Origin: Meghimatium bilineatum
Lineage: Eukaryota; Mollusca; Gastropoda; Stylommatophora; Philomycidae
Direction: 5' to 3'
Assembly: GCA_034231615.1 (NCBI GenBank)
Contig: CM067310.1
Span: 4,784,010 to 4,848,009, forward strand
DNA: 64,000 nt
Under the pieces are notes generated by a model. That model ran no database searches. It saw nothing but the letters and a program-made list of their open reading frames with translations, and had not been told where the DNA came from. The position numbers and the translations under genes were made by a program. Below are positions 1 through 10,559 of the stretch, piece after piece. How positions within the stretch are numbered: the first letter of the stretch is position 1; each line of letters begins with the position of its first letter.

Positions 1-164
1 GCCTGACACATCCGACTTCAGCATGGCTTTGGGTCACTGACTATATATGAGATGGGGCAGCCAACTCTATCCTATAACCTCCTTAGTCGCCTTTTACGAC
101 ATGCGTGGAAGGTAAACAGTGTTGCTATTCTTTGCTCCCCTTTCGGGCCTCGGCAACACACGGG
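1..164 (-). mobile_element. N1 SINE-like repeat, cut by window edge
   Basis: Matches the full-length N1 copy at 21775-22057 almost base for base (shared blocks CACATCCGACTTCAGCAT, CCTTAGTCGCCTTTTACGAC, CCCCTTTCGGGCC). The 5' end of the element is near 164 (CCCGTGTGTTGCC on the minus strand); its tail lies left of the window. Confidence 0.8.
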
Positions 165-267
165 TTGTTTCTTGAGTCTTATCGGGGACATAAACAAATT
201 GTGTCCATATATTCACGTGTGATCTGTTACAACATAATATTTACAGCCGTATGTACATCCTTTACAC

Positions 268-454
268 CAGGGGTTCCCAAAATTTTAAAGCCATGGCACC
301 ATTAATGTTCAGATTATTTCCGGCGGCGCCCTTTATAAAAGCAAAACTAGAGACCTGATAATTTTAAGTGTATTTTAATTATTTTTTTTCGTGTTGGCTA
401 GTCTGCCACGGCTCCCCTAAAGACTCTTTGTGGCGCACACTTTGGGAACCTCTG
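268..454. mobile_element. hAT-type MITE, 187 bp
   Basis: The left end CAGGGGTTCCCAAA and the right end TTTGGGAACCTCTG are inverted copies of each other and match the usual hAT terminal pattern. Flanks CTTTACAC (260-267) and TGTTACAC (455-462) agree at 6 of 8 bases, as expected for an old 8-bp hAT target duplication. It has no coding capacity. Confidence 0.75.
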
Positions 455-719
455 TGTTACACTTATTATCAAGTACACATTGAGTGGTTTCCTACTATCA
501 CGTTTTCTTCGTTGTACAGAGTGTGTACAGCTTCACTCGGAGTTTTATAACTTGTGTGTGGTGTCTTGTTGGACGAGTCATGATTAAAATTTCTTGTACA
601 GCTGTGTTCGCTGAAATGTTCTCAATGTGTCCCCAAGCAGATGGCTCGGCAGCTTTACAAGCATCGATCACAACCACCAATTTAAAAAAACTGGGTCAGT
701 ACAGAATTACTTAGGTCAA

Positions 720-1545
720 TCAGTCAGTTTCTCTTTTACTGCGTTTGGTACATAGGGCAGATGTCATAGTTCTCCATGCCTGTCGATCAGTTGCCAAGGA
801 TTGCAGGTCTTGTGCATTTATGCCTGTTGATTTTAATTCATTCATAAATGTTCTTCTGAGCGTTGTTTTGGTCTTCCCTGTTTTCTTTTTCCCGTTTGGT
901 GTCCACGTGAAGGCTTGTTGTGGAATTCTATCTTCCTTCATTCTATGTACGTGGCCGATGTACGTCCAGCGACATTTTCTATTGATGTTCGACACATATT
1001 CTTGTTTTGTCTCCTCTCTTAGTATGTCGTTTTTTTATTTGAAGTCTTTCACATTAGTGTTTGTGATTTTTCTGAGGCATCTATTCTCGAAGGCAACTAA
1101 CTTCTTATCAATTATTGCGGTAGATTTCCAACTTTCACATCCATATGTCAATGATGGAATCACACTTGCATTGAATAGCCGCAGTTTGATGTGTTTTCTT
1201 GCAATCTTCGTTCTCCAGTAGTTTAGGCTAAGGTGAGCCACGCAGCGCACTGGCTTCGCATATGAGTGGTCCTGGGTTCATTCCCCAGTTGAAGCGAAAA
1301 TGTTTCTCAGATCACAACGGCTCCCAGGTATACCCAACCTTAAATGGGTACCGGATTAATCCGGGAAGTAAAGACTGCGAGGGAGAGGAGATGGCTACCA
1401 CCCTCCTTTGCAGAGCCTCTGAAATGTGAGATCGCTAACATCTCACACCCCTACGCATTAATAAATGATATGGGTTACTTTACTTTACTTTAGGCTAAGG
1501 CAGAAAATTTTGACAGAAAAAACGCAATTGCTAATAGCCAGTTAG
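720..1545 (-). mobile_element. LINE reverse-transcriptase C-terminal fragment, interrupted by a SINE
   Basis: On the minus strand the frame reads LINE thumb/C-terminal motifs (LFNASVIPSLTYGCESWKS, then RWTYIGHVHRMKEDRIPQQA). A single in-frame stop lies at 1035-1037 after KDFK; the same frame then continues to 720. The frame also continues across the S1 insertion at 1234-1488 (VKIFC before it, LSLNYWRTK after it), so the SINE landed in an existing LINE. The copy is 5' truncated and dead. Confidence 0.8.
1234..1488 (+). mobile_element. S1 tRNA-derived SINE
   Basis: It is flanked by a perfect 12-bp target duplication, TTTAGGCTAAGG (1222-1233 and 1489-1500). It starts within the tRNA-like head (GCAGCGCACTGGCTTCGCAT), has a B-box-like GGGTTCATTCCC, the palindrome CCGGATTAATCCGG and a (TTTAC)n tail. 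The copy is slightly 5' truncated. Confidence 0.85.
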
Positions 1546-2031
1546 CACATGAGCGCCCAAAGCTTAAATGGAAGGAGGGAGAGGGTAATTCCCATTAAAA
1601 TATCCGGAAGGTTTTCTATTCTGAGGCAGTTGATTGTCACTTCTGATCATCCTCTGACATCTCCCGCAGGTCTGTTTGATTCCAGGCGTATCCGTACAGC
1701 TCGTCCCATAGACTTCATCAACAAAAATCGAGAGAGGGTCAAGTGTATAATTCGTAGGGTACTTTCTCCATACAATACGCCCGGACTTAGCAATAATCGT
1801 CAAGAAATAAGCAGAAAGAAACAACCTCTCAAATTTGACACATGGAATCTTTCACTGTTCCTGATAAAATATTCAACGGAATGTTTCTTATTTCTTAATG
1901 ACCGTCTGAAAGACAGACATAGCTATATAATTTCCCTGTTGTTGTATCATCTCCCTTTTATGAAGGTTCGATTTTCTAGCATGGTTGCCAGTTAGTTGAT
2001 ACTGTTTATTGCCAAATTTCAGATTTTAATT

Positions 2032-2063
<32 letters not shown>

Positions 2064-2074
2064 AACTATATCTC
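1546..2074. other. No recognised gene; short (AT)n tract
   Basis: Nothing recognised between the LINE and the next fragment except an alternating TA tract at about 2033-2056. The open frames here show no known motif. Confidence 0.5.
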
Positions 2075-2232
2075 GACAGAATAGCAGAGAGAGGCAGAGA
2101 TACAAGTGTGAGGGAAACATAATGAGATGGATAAGTTACAGTCTAGCAGAGTATACCACCAAGGCAAGAGACGGGATGTAGAGCTTCGTTGTAGTCAACC
2201 TTCATGTGAAGCCGCACCTGATGATGATTTAT
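2075..2232 (+). mobile_element. LINE-A 3' end fragment
   Basis: Nucleotide match to the LINE-A 3' end at 36480-36625: AGGCAGAGATACAAGTG, TACAGTCTAGCAGAGT, then CACCTGATGATGAT. Internal deletions remove most of the coding sequence. It is preceded by the (AT)n tract. Confidence 0.7.
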
Positions 2233-3544
2233 TGAAGTGTAATTAAAAGTCTAAACTATGATAACTGCATTTAGAAGATTATATTAAGTCTTTGTTATAT
2301 TTTAGGAGATAATTCTACAAACAGAATTAATTTATTATTTCGCTAGAATTTACATACTTTTCACAATTGAAGAAAAAAATATGCAAATAAATATACTTTA
2401 AAATTAGCCAGCAGTTTTTTTTATTTTAAATCGTTAAAACTTAAACTTTATAATCAGGGATATTTAAAAATAGCCAAATTTGTGATATATGGCCATGAAT
2501 TTGCCAACTTGGCAACCATGTTTCAATGACGTAAAAATTTGATTTACTGGCATTGTCCCTAAGGAACAGATGAAACTACGACAAAAGAAACCAGATTGTC
2601 GTGCAGAAAAATGATAAGAGAGGATAAAATGATGGATCTATGCATTATGCAAAAACTGCAAAATGTTGTGTCTTGGGATCAAACTGAATGAAATTCGTGG
2701 GTTACGCATTGTTTGTAAATAGTGATGAAGTAATGTGTGGATGGATCAATTCGTTTGGGTTATTGGTCGAAATCGGATGAATTTGTCGTCGAAAGTTTTC
2801 AAAATCAACTTGTAAGCGAGAACAAAAAAACTATGAAAGGAAGATGACTCTGGGATTATGGGTAATAGTAATGGATTATTATAACGCATCAGACAAGCCA
2901 CAGATACACAGATCGTCAGACAAGCCACAGATACACAGATCGTAAGAAATAATTGTAGGCTCACTGAGAGATAATGTAAAAATTCTAGTAAGTCCCATTC
3001 AGCTGTGAATTTCTAAACGTCAAATACTGCCTCCCTGACACCACTACACCCCTTGTAGATAGTAAGCAAATTTACATTACACAATGAAAACAAAACAACA
3101 AATATTTTAGGTTTGGCATCAGCTGGTTAACTGTGCGAAACTGCACCCAATCCGTTTATTTGTAAATTTCGTTGTTTTTTTGTGAACTAATATGTGAATT
3201 GTTGCAAATATTTTAAATTTGACAGTTATTTTGGTGCAACTTATCGCAAGTTAGTACATAGATACGTTTCTTTTATTATGCTAATGTTATCTTCTTTGTG
3301 TCAATTATACCCGTAAAACCGTAATACGATTTTGTTTTTTATAACGGACAGAACATAGATATTTGTATATTTAAATAATAAATTCCTGTCACAGGGCTGA
3401 AACAACGCATAAAAATAATTTCATAGAGTGAAATAGAATCAGAGACAGTAATATTTTGCCTTCTGCTGTTACCCTATGTGATGGTGTCACACGGTGCGGT
3501 CCTCTGAGCCCCCCCCTTCCCCCCTCCCCTAGTGACTTCACTGC
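2233..3544. other. AT-rich stretch without recognised gene
   Basis: I see no coding or transposon signal. The only structure noticed is a direct duplication of about 27 bp at 2888-2941, each copy containing AAGCCACAGATACACAGATC. Confidence 0.5.
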
Positions 3545-3905
3545 TTCAATCATCATCATCATTAAGTGCCGTCTCCGCAACGAAGGTTGGCTGCAACGTA
3601 TCTCCAACATCTCCTGTCTCTTGTCTTGGTGGTGCACTCTGCTAGACTGTAACTTGTCCATCGTGTAATCTTACTCTCCCACTTGTATCTCTGCCGACCT
3701 CTTGCTCGCTTCCCTTTGACTTTACCCTCAAGTAAGGTCCTCAATAAGGTGTCATGTCTTTTAATGTGTCCAAAATATTTTATTTGCCTGATCTTTATTT
3801 CTCTTAATAATTCTTTCTTCATATTAAGTGTCTTTAGCACCTCTTTATTTGTGTTCTTCTCTTTCCATGATATTCTCCCTATTCTTCTATATACCCACAT
3901 CTCAA
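3545..3905 (-). mobile_element. LINE-A RT C-terminal fragment
   Basis: On the minus strand this is a 112-codon open frame: WVYRRIGRISWKEK at the start, KYFGHIKRHDTLLRTLLEGK, then RARGRQRYKWESKITRW. It ends in GGCAC followed by (TGA)n-like repeats. This is the 3' end of a reverse-transcriptase ORF of a non-LTR retrotransposon; palm and fingers are absent. A near-identical copy lies at 36268-36625. Confidence 0.85.
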
Positions 3906-4135
3906 AGACAACAATTTTGTCTTCTAATTCACTGCTTCAATACATCGCTTCTATATTACATTGTAAACTGAATATTAGCCAAGCACTGAACAGTGTAGAT
4001 GTTAAAAAAAACCCACAAAAAACAATGCAAATATTTGCCATACAATGTAGTTGTCTCATATTGTTATACAAAAGCAGAATTGATTATCAAATGTGAACAC
4101 ACAAATGGATGACGTCATTGTGCATTTTATTCTAG

Positions 4136-4370
4136 TGGCGAGAAGAGTGGTAAACACAATTATACTATAAGACCTCTGTACAGAATGAATTAGGACTTCA
4201 TTTACGTTTTTCTTTAATTGTCGTGATTTTCGTTGATCACTATTTATATAATTGGTCGCATGACGAAAATACCAAGCTGATTAAAGAAATGGAATGAAAA
4301 AATCAAATATTGGTCGTTCATACCATGTTTACATTTTCTGTACACATGTCTTCTATACGTGAGACGGTCA
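4136..4370 (+). repeat. N4 dispersed repeat
   Basis: Shares with copies at 41345, 49555, 52480, 55880, 61390 and 61930 the blocks GGACTTCATT, CACTATTTATATA and a stretch near ACATGTCTTC. No ORF. Class unknown. Confidence 0.55.
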
Positions 4371-4667
4371 TGGAAGCTTGTTTCCATTGATCGGGTGTTA
4401 TTAAGTTTGTTCTTGATGTGAATGGGCTACGGGGTTGGATAATCAGAGAATGAGCAGATAAATTAGAGAGAAATTTGGATAAAAGAGGTTTAATTGAGGA
4501 GGCATGTAGTAATATACAGGAAAAGAGTGAGAGAAAAGAGTAAAGACGGGATAAATGTGGCCATCTGAATAATCTCTCTGACGGACACACTCCACGGCCA
4601 TATCTCAAGGCTGGTTATGAAATCCATGTCAGCATCTCACTTCGCCTGAAAAACGAGGAAGACGAAG

Positions 4668-4778
4668 ATGATTTATTAAAGGTTTATTAAAGGTTTATTA
4701 AAGATTTATTAAAGATTTATTAAAGATTTATTAAAGGTTTATTAAAGGTTTATTAAAGGTTTATTAAAGGTTTATTAA
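4668..4778. repeat. 11-bp minisatellite
   Basis: About ten tandem copies of an 11-bp unit, GGTTTATTAAA, with some G-to-A variants. Confidence 0.9.
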
Positions 4779-4994
4779 CAGTTTTTTTTTAAAATTTGGA
4801 TCTATATAGCACCATTGCTGATCCACGAACATCGAGAAATACTAGCACTACTAGCTTCGACGTCATAGTAAGGGTCGGTTAGAAAAATTCATTGTGGGAT
4901 TTTCTACGCGATTTTCTTGACGTAGTGGTGAATCCTTTTTCCTTTTTTTTTAATTGTGATCAATATATTGCGAGTTCAAATCCGTCTTGTGACG

Positions 4995-5215
4995 TTGGGT
5001 TTTTTAATAAGTGGCTTTTCTTAGATCCTTTAATAAGTTGCCTTTTCTAGATCCATTAATAAGTGACCTTTTTTAGATCCTTTAATAAGTGGTCTTTTTT
5101 AGATCCTTTAATAAGTGGTCTTTTTTAGATCCTTTAATAAGTGGTATTTTTTAGATCCTTTAACAAGTGGTCTTTTTTAGGTCCTTTAATAAGTGGTATT
5201 TTTTAGATCACTGTG
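4995..5215. repeat. 26-bp minisatellite
   Basis: About eight tandem units, each containing AATAAGTGGTCTTTTTTAGA. The array runs directly into an S2 SINE fragment. Confidence 0.9.
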
Positions 5216-5315
5216 GATTATAACTTGAAGCTAAAGAGTTATGTGCGAAGATTTCTACTCTTGTCTGGCAACGTGCCGCTGCTTTAAGAGGGGCAGAGCA
5301 GATATGGCGTAACCC
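5208..5315 (+). mobile_element. S2 SINE, 3' part
   Basis: Matches 23895-24000 of the longer S2 copy (TGTGGATTATAACTTGAAGCTA, then the GTGCCGCT and GAGGGGCAGAG blocks). The tRNA-like head is missing. Confidence 0.65.
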
Positions 5316-5335
5316 GAAAATAGTGAACCATCCTC

Positions 5336-5432
5336 CAAGTATTATCAACCTTTTTTAAACCAATTATCACTAGTATTATCAACCCTTTTTAAACCAATTA
5401 TGTCTAGTATTATCAACTTTTTTAAAATGTTG
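5336..5432. repeat. 34-bp tandem repeat, three units
   Basis: Three units, each with TAGTATTATCAAC and a T-run followed by AAACCAATTAT; the last is degenerate. Confidence 0.8.
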
Positions 5433-5446
5433 AATGTGTCAGTCCG

Positions 5447-5563
5447 AAATGCGCAGATATCGCAGCAATACTGTAAACCATGACACAACGCATTCCGTTC
5501 TCCGGACTACGTCCTGCTAATCTGCAGGAGTTTGAGAACGAACACAGAAGAAGAAGAGAGATT
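5447..5563 (+). mobile_element. N1 3' fragment
   Basis: Matches the 3' half of N1 (CAATACTGTAAACCATGACA, TCCGGACTACGTCCTGCTAA) and ends in the (GAA)n tail AACACAGAAGAAGAAGAG. Confidence 0.8.
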
Positions 5564-5659
5564 AGTGTAGGGATACTGTTATTGCTAAAATAACTTTCCG
5601 TAAGACAAAGAAATGGTATACATAAAGATTGTGCTGTTGAACGATAGTATTACTGGTGT

Positions 5660-6385
5660 ACTCATCATCATCAAGTGCCGTCTCCGCAGCGAAGGTTTGT
5701 TGCAACGGACTTCCAAAATCCAAGCAAAATGAATTAAACAGGTTACTAAAACACTTACCTTGCCTATTAATAAAAATATATTTAAATAAGTATATATAAA
5801 AAACATACAATAAAACTAAACAGGACAATTCTCCACGTATCGGCTCAAATTGAACCTTTTTCAAGAGACAAACAACAGAAAACAACAAAATAAAAAATTT
5901 TTATTGTAATATTTTATAAAATATTTTATAAAATACAATAAAATATTTTATTGTACTTTCTTCATATTAAGTGTCGTTAGCACCTCTTTATTTGTTTTCT
6001 TCTCTTTCCATGATGTTCTCCCTATTCTTCTATATACCCACATCTCAAAGGCATCAATTCTGTCTTTTAATTGTTTATTTAGTGTCCATGTTTCTGAGCC
6101 ATACATTAATATAGAATAGATATAGCATTTTATAATTCTCATTTTTAACTTGTTTGTAATTTGTTGAGATGTTACTATTTTCTTCATGTCATTGAAGGTA
6201 CTTTTAGCTATTCCTATTCTCCTTTTAACTTCTGTTTCACATCTGCCATCATTTGTGACTATGTGTCCAAGATATTGATAATGTTTTACTTGTTGTAGTT
6301 TCTCTCCATGTATGTTTATGTTTAGCTCTTGTACTTCTGTGTCTTTGCTGCCTAGGGTTCTACATAGGCACCAAATTTTGAAGCT
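5660..6385 (-). mobile_element. LINE-A fragment in two blocks
   Basis: The 3' end (TGA tail, GGCACTT, then the CGGAGACGG block) lies at 5660-5712. The RT body lies at 5955-6385 and reads QYLGHIVTNDGRCETEV, SILMYGSETWTLNKQ, WVYRRIGRTSWKEKKTNKEV. About 240 bp of AT-rich unrelated DNA separates them in place of the expected coding sequence, so the copy has an internal replacement or insertion/deletion. RT active-site motifs are absent. Confidence 0.8.
5934..5955. repeat. 22-bp perfect palindrome
   Basis: Starts TACAATAAAAT and reads the same on both strands. It sits exactly at the junction between AT-rich filler and the LINE-A body. Confidence 0.8.
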
Positions 6386-6407
6386 ATTTAGCCTTTTCTT
6401 TTGGAAC

Positions 6408-6528
6408 ATATAGAAATGCCACGTCATGGAACATATAGAAATGCCACGTCTTGGAACATATAGAAATGCCACGTCTTGGAACATATAGAAATGCCACGTC
6501 TTGGAACATATAGAAATGCCACGTCTTA
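6408..6528. repeat. 25-bp minisatellite
   Basis: Five near-identical units containing GGAACATATAGAAATGCCAC, fused to the end of the LINE-A fragment. A weaker repeat of GAAAAAGTATGC follows to about 6625. Confidence 0.9.
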
Positions 6529-6707
6529 CTGCGCTGAAAAAGTATGCCGAGAAAGTATTCTGAGAAAGTATGCTAAGAACGTATGCTGAAAAAGTATTAC
6601 TGCGCTGAAAAAGTATGCTGACGACACAAGCATATTAAACCAGAAGTTTAGTGTAAGTATATATATATATATGGTCATGTTGCTTATTTGACATTTTGAA
6701 TCAGCGG

Positions 6708-7450
6708 AGATAAGGATTATTTGAACTGATTTCTGATAAGGATTATTTGAACTGATTTCTGATAAGGATTATTTGAACTGATTTCTGATAAGGATTATTT
6801 GAACTGATTTCTGATAAGGATTATTTGAACTGATTTCTGATAAGGATTATTTGAACTGATTTCTGATAAGGATTATGTGAACTGATTTCTGATGATTATT
6901 TGAGCTGATTTCTGATAAGGATTATTTGAGCTGATTTCTGATAAAGATTATTTGAACTGATTTCTGATAAGGATGATTTGAACTGATCTCTCCCGCCGAA
7001 GACGGATGTGTCGGGCCATTGGCGCAAATAAAACGGCGACACAACGCATTTCCATTTTCTGGACTACATCCTGCTGGAAATCTTGCAGGACCATGATCCA
7101 GCTAGATCCAGTTGGAGTTTGAGAATGAACGCAGAAGAAGAAGAACTGATTTCTGATAAGAATTATTTGAACTGATTTCTGATAAGGATTATTTGAACTG
7201 ATTTCTGATAAGGATTATTTGAACTGATTTCTGATAAGGTTTATTTTAACTGATTTCTGATAAGGATTATTTGAACTGATTTCTGATAAGGATTATTTGA
7301 ACTGATTTCTGATAATGATTATTTGAACTGATTTCTGATAAGGATTATTTGAACTGATTTCTGATAAGGATTATTTGAACTGATTTCTGATAAGGATTAT
7401 TTGAACTGATTTCTGATAATGATTATTTGAACTGATTTCTGATAAGGATA
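6708..7450. repeat. 26-bp minisatellite, split by N2
   Basis: More than twenty units containing AAGGATTATTTGAACTGATT. The array is interrupted at about 6988-7143 by an N2 element and resumes in the same phase afterwards. Confidence 0.9.
6988..7143 (+). mobile_element. N2 SINE-like element inside the minisatellite
   Basis: Begins CCGCCGAAGACGGATGTGTC and ends with AACGCAGAAGAAGAAG. AACTGAT occurs on both sides (6981-6987 and 7144-7150), consistent with a target duplication, though it is also part of the array unit. Confidence 0.85.
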
Positions 7451-8956
7451 ATGATGATAAGTGAGAATGCCCTGTACGTGTCTTGCCCACAGTTTCCATT
7501 AAGTTCTATACAAAACTAGAATCGCGTCTGCGACATTAAATAGCTTTTGCTTTTCTTCTAACACGTTTTAATTGAATTACAGATTGTCTGAAGTTCTCTG
7601 TAACAGATGCGCCAATTATGTGTCTGCCGCGCCAACGGCGAGTGGGCGCCATATGAAATGACCTGGTTCAAACCATGTTTGCTGTATAACGATTTCTCAT
7701 GCCAGTTTCCTCTGTCGTGCGCTAGACTCTGACGAAAAATTATATCTTTATTAGCTTACCCTATTTTAGTCGCTTGGTCGTATTGAGCATTCTTAGTGTG
7801 ACTAGAGAGAAAATGTATTTTTTTCGTTAGTCCTTTCAAGTATTAAGCCATCTTAGCTCTGACGCCTTTACTAGTATACAGGCATCCTGGACGACGAGTA
7901 ATAATGGTTTTTTGGGCCGAATTTAACCCGAGGGCTGTACTTTGTCCACAACTTGTCTATACTGAACAGTGAGCGATAATTTATGCTTCTTTTTTTGTCC
8001 GACATTGCAGAAGCCAGTCTGGAGATTTTAGGAGATCAATTTATTTAGCTGGCAGAGATATTTCTCATATGGAATAGCCTGTCCACAGTTTCTGTACTTT
8101 CATTATGACTGTATATATATATATATATATATATATATTTGCAAAAATGAATGTGACTCACATAGCTAATCTGAGTCACAGATAATCTTCTGCAGTATGT
8201 ACAAGAAACACAGACCAAATTGTATCATCCTGTACAGTCGCGTGTTGTCTCACTTGTTTATTTGAGTTGTTTAATTTTTTTATTCACTGCGCCGATATAT
8301 GATTTTTTTTTGTATTTTGCATCCTTTGAACTTATTTTATAATCTACAGTGGCACCCATGGAACTTAGGGGGAAAAAACCTGCTGTCTTTTTTCTAGGCT
8401 TTTTCCTAGGTTATTTACCAAATTTCCGTTTTATTATACATTATACTTGCTTTTCAATGGACCTCTAGAATCATATGTGACCACCTTCCTCACTTTAAAC
8501 ATATTTCTGCATGAATCATTGGTTTATGTAGTTTCACATCTTAGCGACGCCTGATCTTCCATACAGATAACCTTACCATCTTGGCATCGGAACATCAACA
8601 AACATCTAGAACATTCTGTGAACATATTCTATAGATAAACATATTCCATGAAGAACACCATTTCGTTTGTTCTTGTTAATCAGTTCTTATTTTTAGCTTA
8701 TGTTCTTCTTTTTATTATCCCGTGTTGTAAACGTGGCTTCGCTTTTTAGTGATGGAAAGAATAGGGCTACTGTCATATTTTAGGCATGTCGTAGGATGAG
8801 ACTAAAGATGGTTGAGGGTTAGGCTGATAACTTGTCATTATGAAAAACCCATTGTCACATCTTGTTTCAATTTCTAACTTTTTTCTTGTATAAAATACAA
8901 TCCCCATAGATGAACAAGAAATACATGCTAGCGAATATTGCAAGACTGTTCTTTTT
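7451..8956. other. No recognised gene; (AT)n tract
   Basis: Unique AT-rich sequence with an alternating TA run at about 8110-8139. No motif, RNA gene or transposon was recognised. Confidence 0.5.
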
Positions 8957-9076
8957 TAGGCAGACTCCTAGGTTAGACAGACTCCTAGGTTAGACAGACT
9001 CCTAGGTTAGACAGACTCCTAGGTTAGACAGACTCCTAGGTTAGACAGACTCCTAGGTTAGGCAGACTCCTAGGTT
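8957..9076. repeat. 17-bp minisatellite
   Basis: Seven units of CAGACTCCTAGGTTAGA, nearly perfect, so probably young. Confidence 0.95.
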
Positions 9077-9119
9077 ACTGGAAATGTTAAATATGATATT
9101 AATGTGAATGGGTCAACGA

Positions 9120-9291
9120 CAGTGGCGTAGCGTGGGTCAATGGCGCCAGAGACAAAATCATAATTTTCCGCACTTGTGACTTTAAAAAAATATGTCAGTG
9201 ATTGTGACAGGCTGGACGAAAATAAATTTGCCGCACTCCCGATGATGTCGCCCGGGGAGGTCCGCACCTCCACCCCCTAGCTACGCCACTG
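9120..9291. mobile_element. hAT-type MITE, 172 bp
   Basis: The left end CAGTGGCGTAGC and the right end GCTACGCCACTG are perfect 12-bp inverted repeats. Flanks GTCAACGA (9112-9119) and GTAAACGA (9292-9299) match at 7 of 8 positions, an 8-bp target duplication as in hAT elements. No ORF. Confidence 0.85.
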
Positions 9292-9597
9292 GTAAACGAA
9301 TCTGATGGAAGAATGACAAACAGTTCGTCGAGATGTGTATGCTGTGGTCCTGGCAGGACGCTGTAATCCTGGGATACTTGCGCACTCGAATACCTTTTCA
9401 CGGGGACTAAACAAAAAAAATTGCTAGCATATCCTAATCAGGATGTTGCCATCAACCCGGCATTTTGTCTCTTCACTGCACCATATTGCCACATCGTCTA
9501 AAAATCCTTCTCAGGATGTGGCCAACAGTCCAGTATTTTATGGCTATAGTGAATTTTCTATACAATATAAATACGCTAGGGAGGAGGCACGCTTATG

Positions 9598-9870
9598 TGT
9601 ATTGTTGGGGCCCGAAATGAGAGCAAGGAATCGCATGACTGTTTACGTTCTCATACATGTCATAAAAGGGGACTAAAGAGGTAGTAGGGTGGCCTTGGCT
9701 ATACCATCCCACATCCCATATATGGTCAAAGTGAATCATAAGCCATGCTGAAATGTAATATGACAGACAGAAACGCGTGAATATTGCAGCTAAGCTGTAA
9801 ACTATGGCAAAACACATTCCGTTAACTAAACTACATTCTACTAATCTGCTGAAATTAAGAACAAACGCAG
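9598..9870 (+). mobile_element. N1, diverged full-length copy
   Basis: Colinear with N1: GGGGCCCGAAA near the 5' end, GGGGACTAAAGAGG, ATCCCATATATGGTCAA, GCTGTAAACTATGGCA, then AACAAACGCAGAAAAGG. Many substitutions make it an old copy. Confidence 0.75.
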
Positions 9871-10191
9871 AAAAGGTTTTTAATGTATCCAGTCTCTAAA
9901 TGTATGTTTTCTATACGGAACACTTACCTGTGGAGGTAAACACCAGGTATGTTAACTGGTGTAAGACTGTTAATAGTTACTCCGATCAAGCTTAAACAAC
10001 ATCCTGGTATGTGACACTTGTATGAAAGATCAATTAGTGCGGTTATTGACACATTACCGGCTCCACAATGGCATTTCTCCTGCAACTAAAGCAGGTTCGT
10101 TGCGGCACAATTAATTAGAAAACAAGGAATAATTCAGACCACATGAAAAAGGAATGGTAACAGGAACTGAAGAAAGTAGCAACGGAATTCA

Positions 10192-10556
10192 ATCAACCAA
10201 GTGCCATACCGAGTGACGTAGGCGATCATGTTCCTCCACAACTCTCTGTCTTTTGTTGTTAATAAATTCAGTTGGTGACATCCCTTTTTTGTGTGTCACA
10301 GTGACAACCCATTCAGAAATTTCTCTCTTTGCATTCCTCGTTGTCTTCTCCCATTCTTACCGGTGTCTTCTCCCATTTTCTTCAAGTGTCTTCTCCCATT
10401 CTTTCCCGTGTCTTCTCCCATTGATCTTTCCAGTGTCTTCTCCCTTTCTTTCCAGTGTCTTCTCCCATTGATCTTTCCGTTTTCCTCTCCCATTATTTCC
10501 GGTGTCTACTCCCTTTTTTCGGTGGCTAAATCCTACCACCAACTTTCTCAAGCATA
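10192..10556 (-). mobile_element. LINE-C RT C-terminal fragment with internal tandem expansion
   Basis: On the minus strand the frame holds the LINE C-terminal motif TGKINGRR followed by RGMQREKFLNGL, then sequence related to the LINE end at 34780-35140 (GAACATGATCGCCTACGTCA). The GKINGRR codons are multiplied into the array at 10345-10530. Broken by stops and frameshifts. Confidence 0.7.
10345..10530. repeat. Minisatellite derived from LINE coding sequence
   Basis: About eight units of 22-24 bp containing TGTCTTCTCCCATT, some with GATCTTTCC. Read on the minus strand each unit encodes a version of GKINGRRH, the conserved basic motif of the flanking LINE-C ORF. Confidence 0.8.
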
Positions 10557-10559
10557 ATT

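Noticed and set aside
5562-5888. 108-codon minus-strand frame
   Set aside because: It fuses AT-rich filler with the antisense-shifted LINE-A 3' end; it has no domain and no start context.
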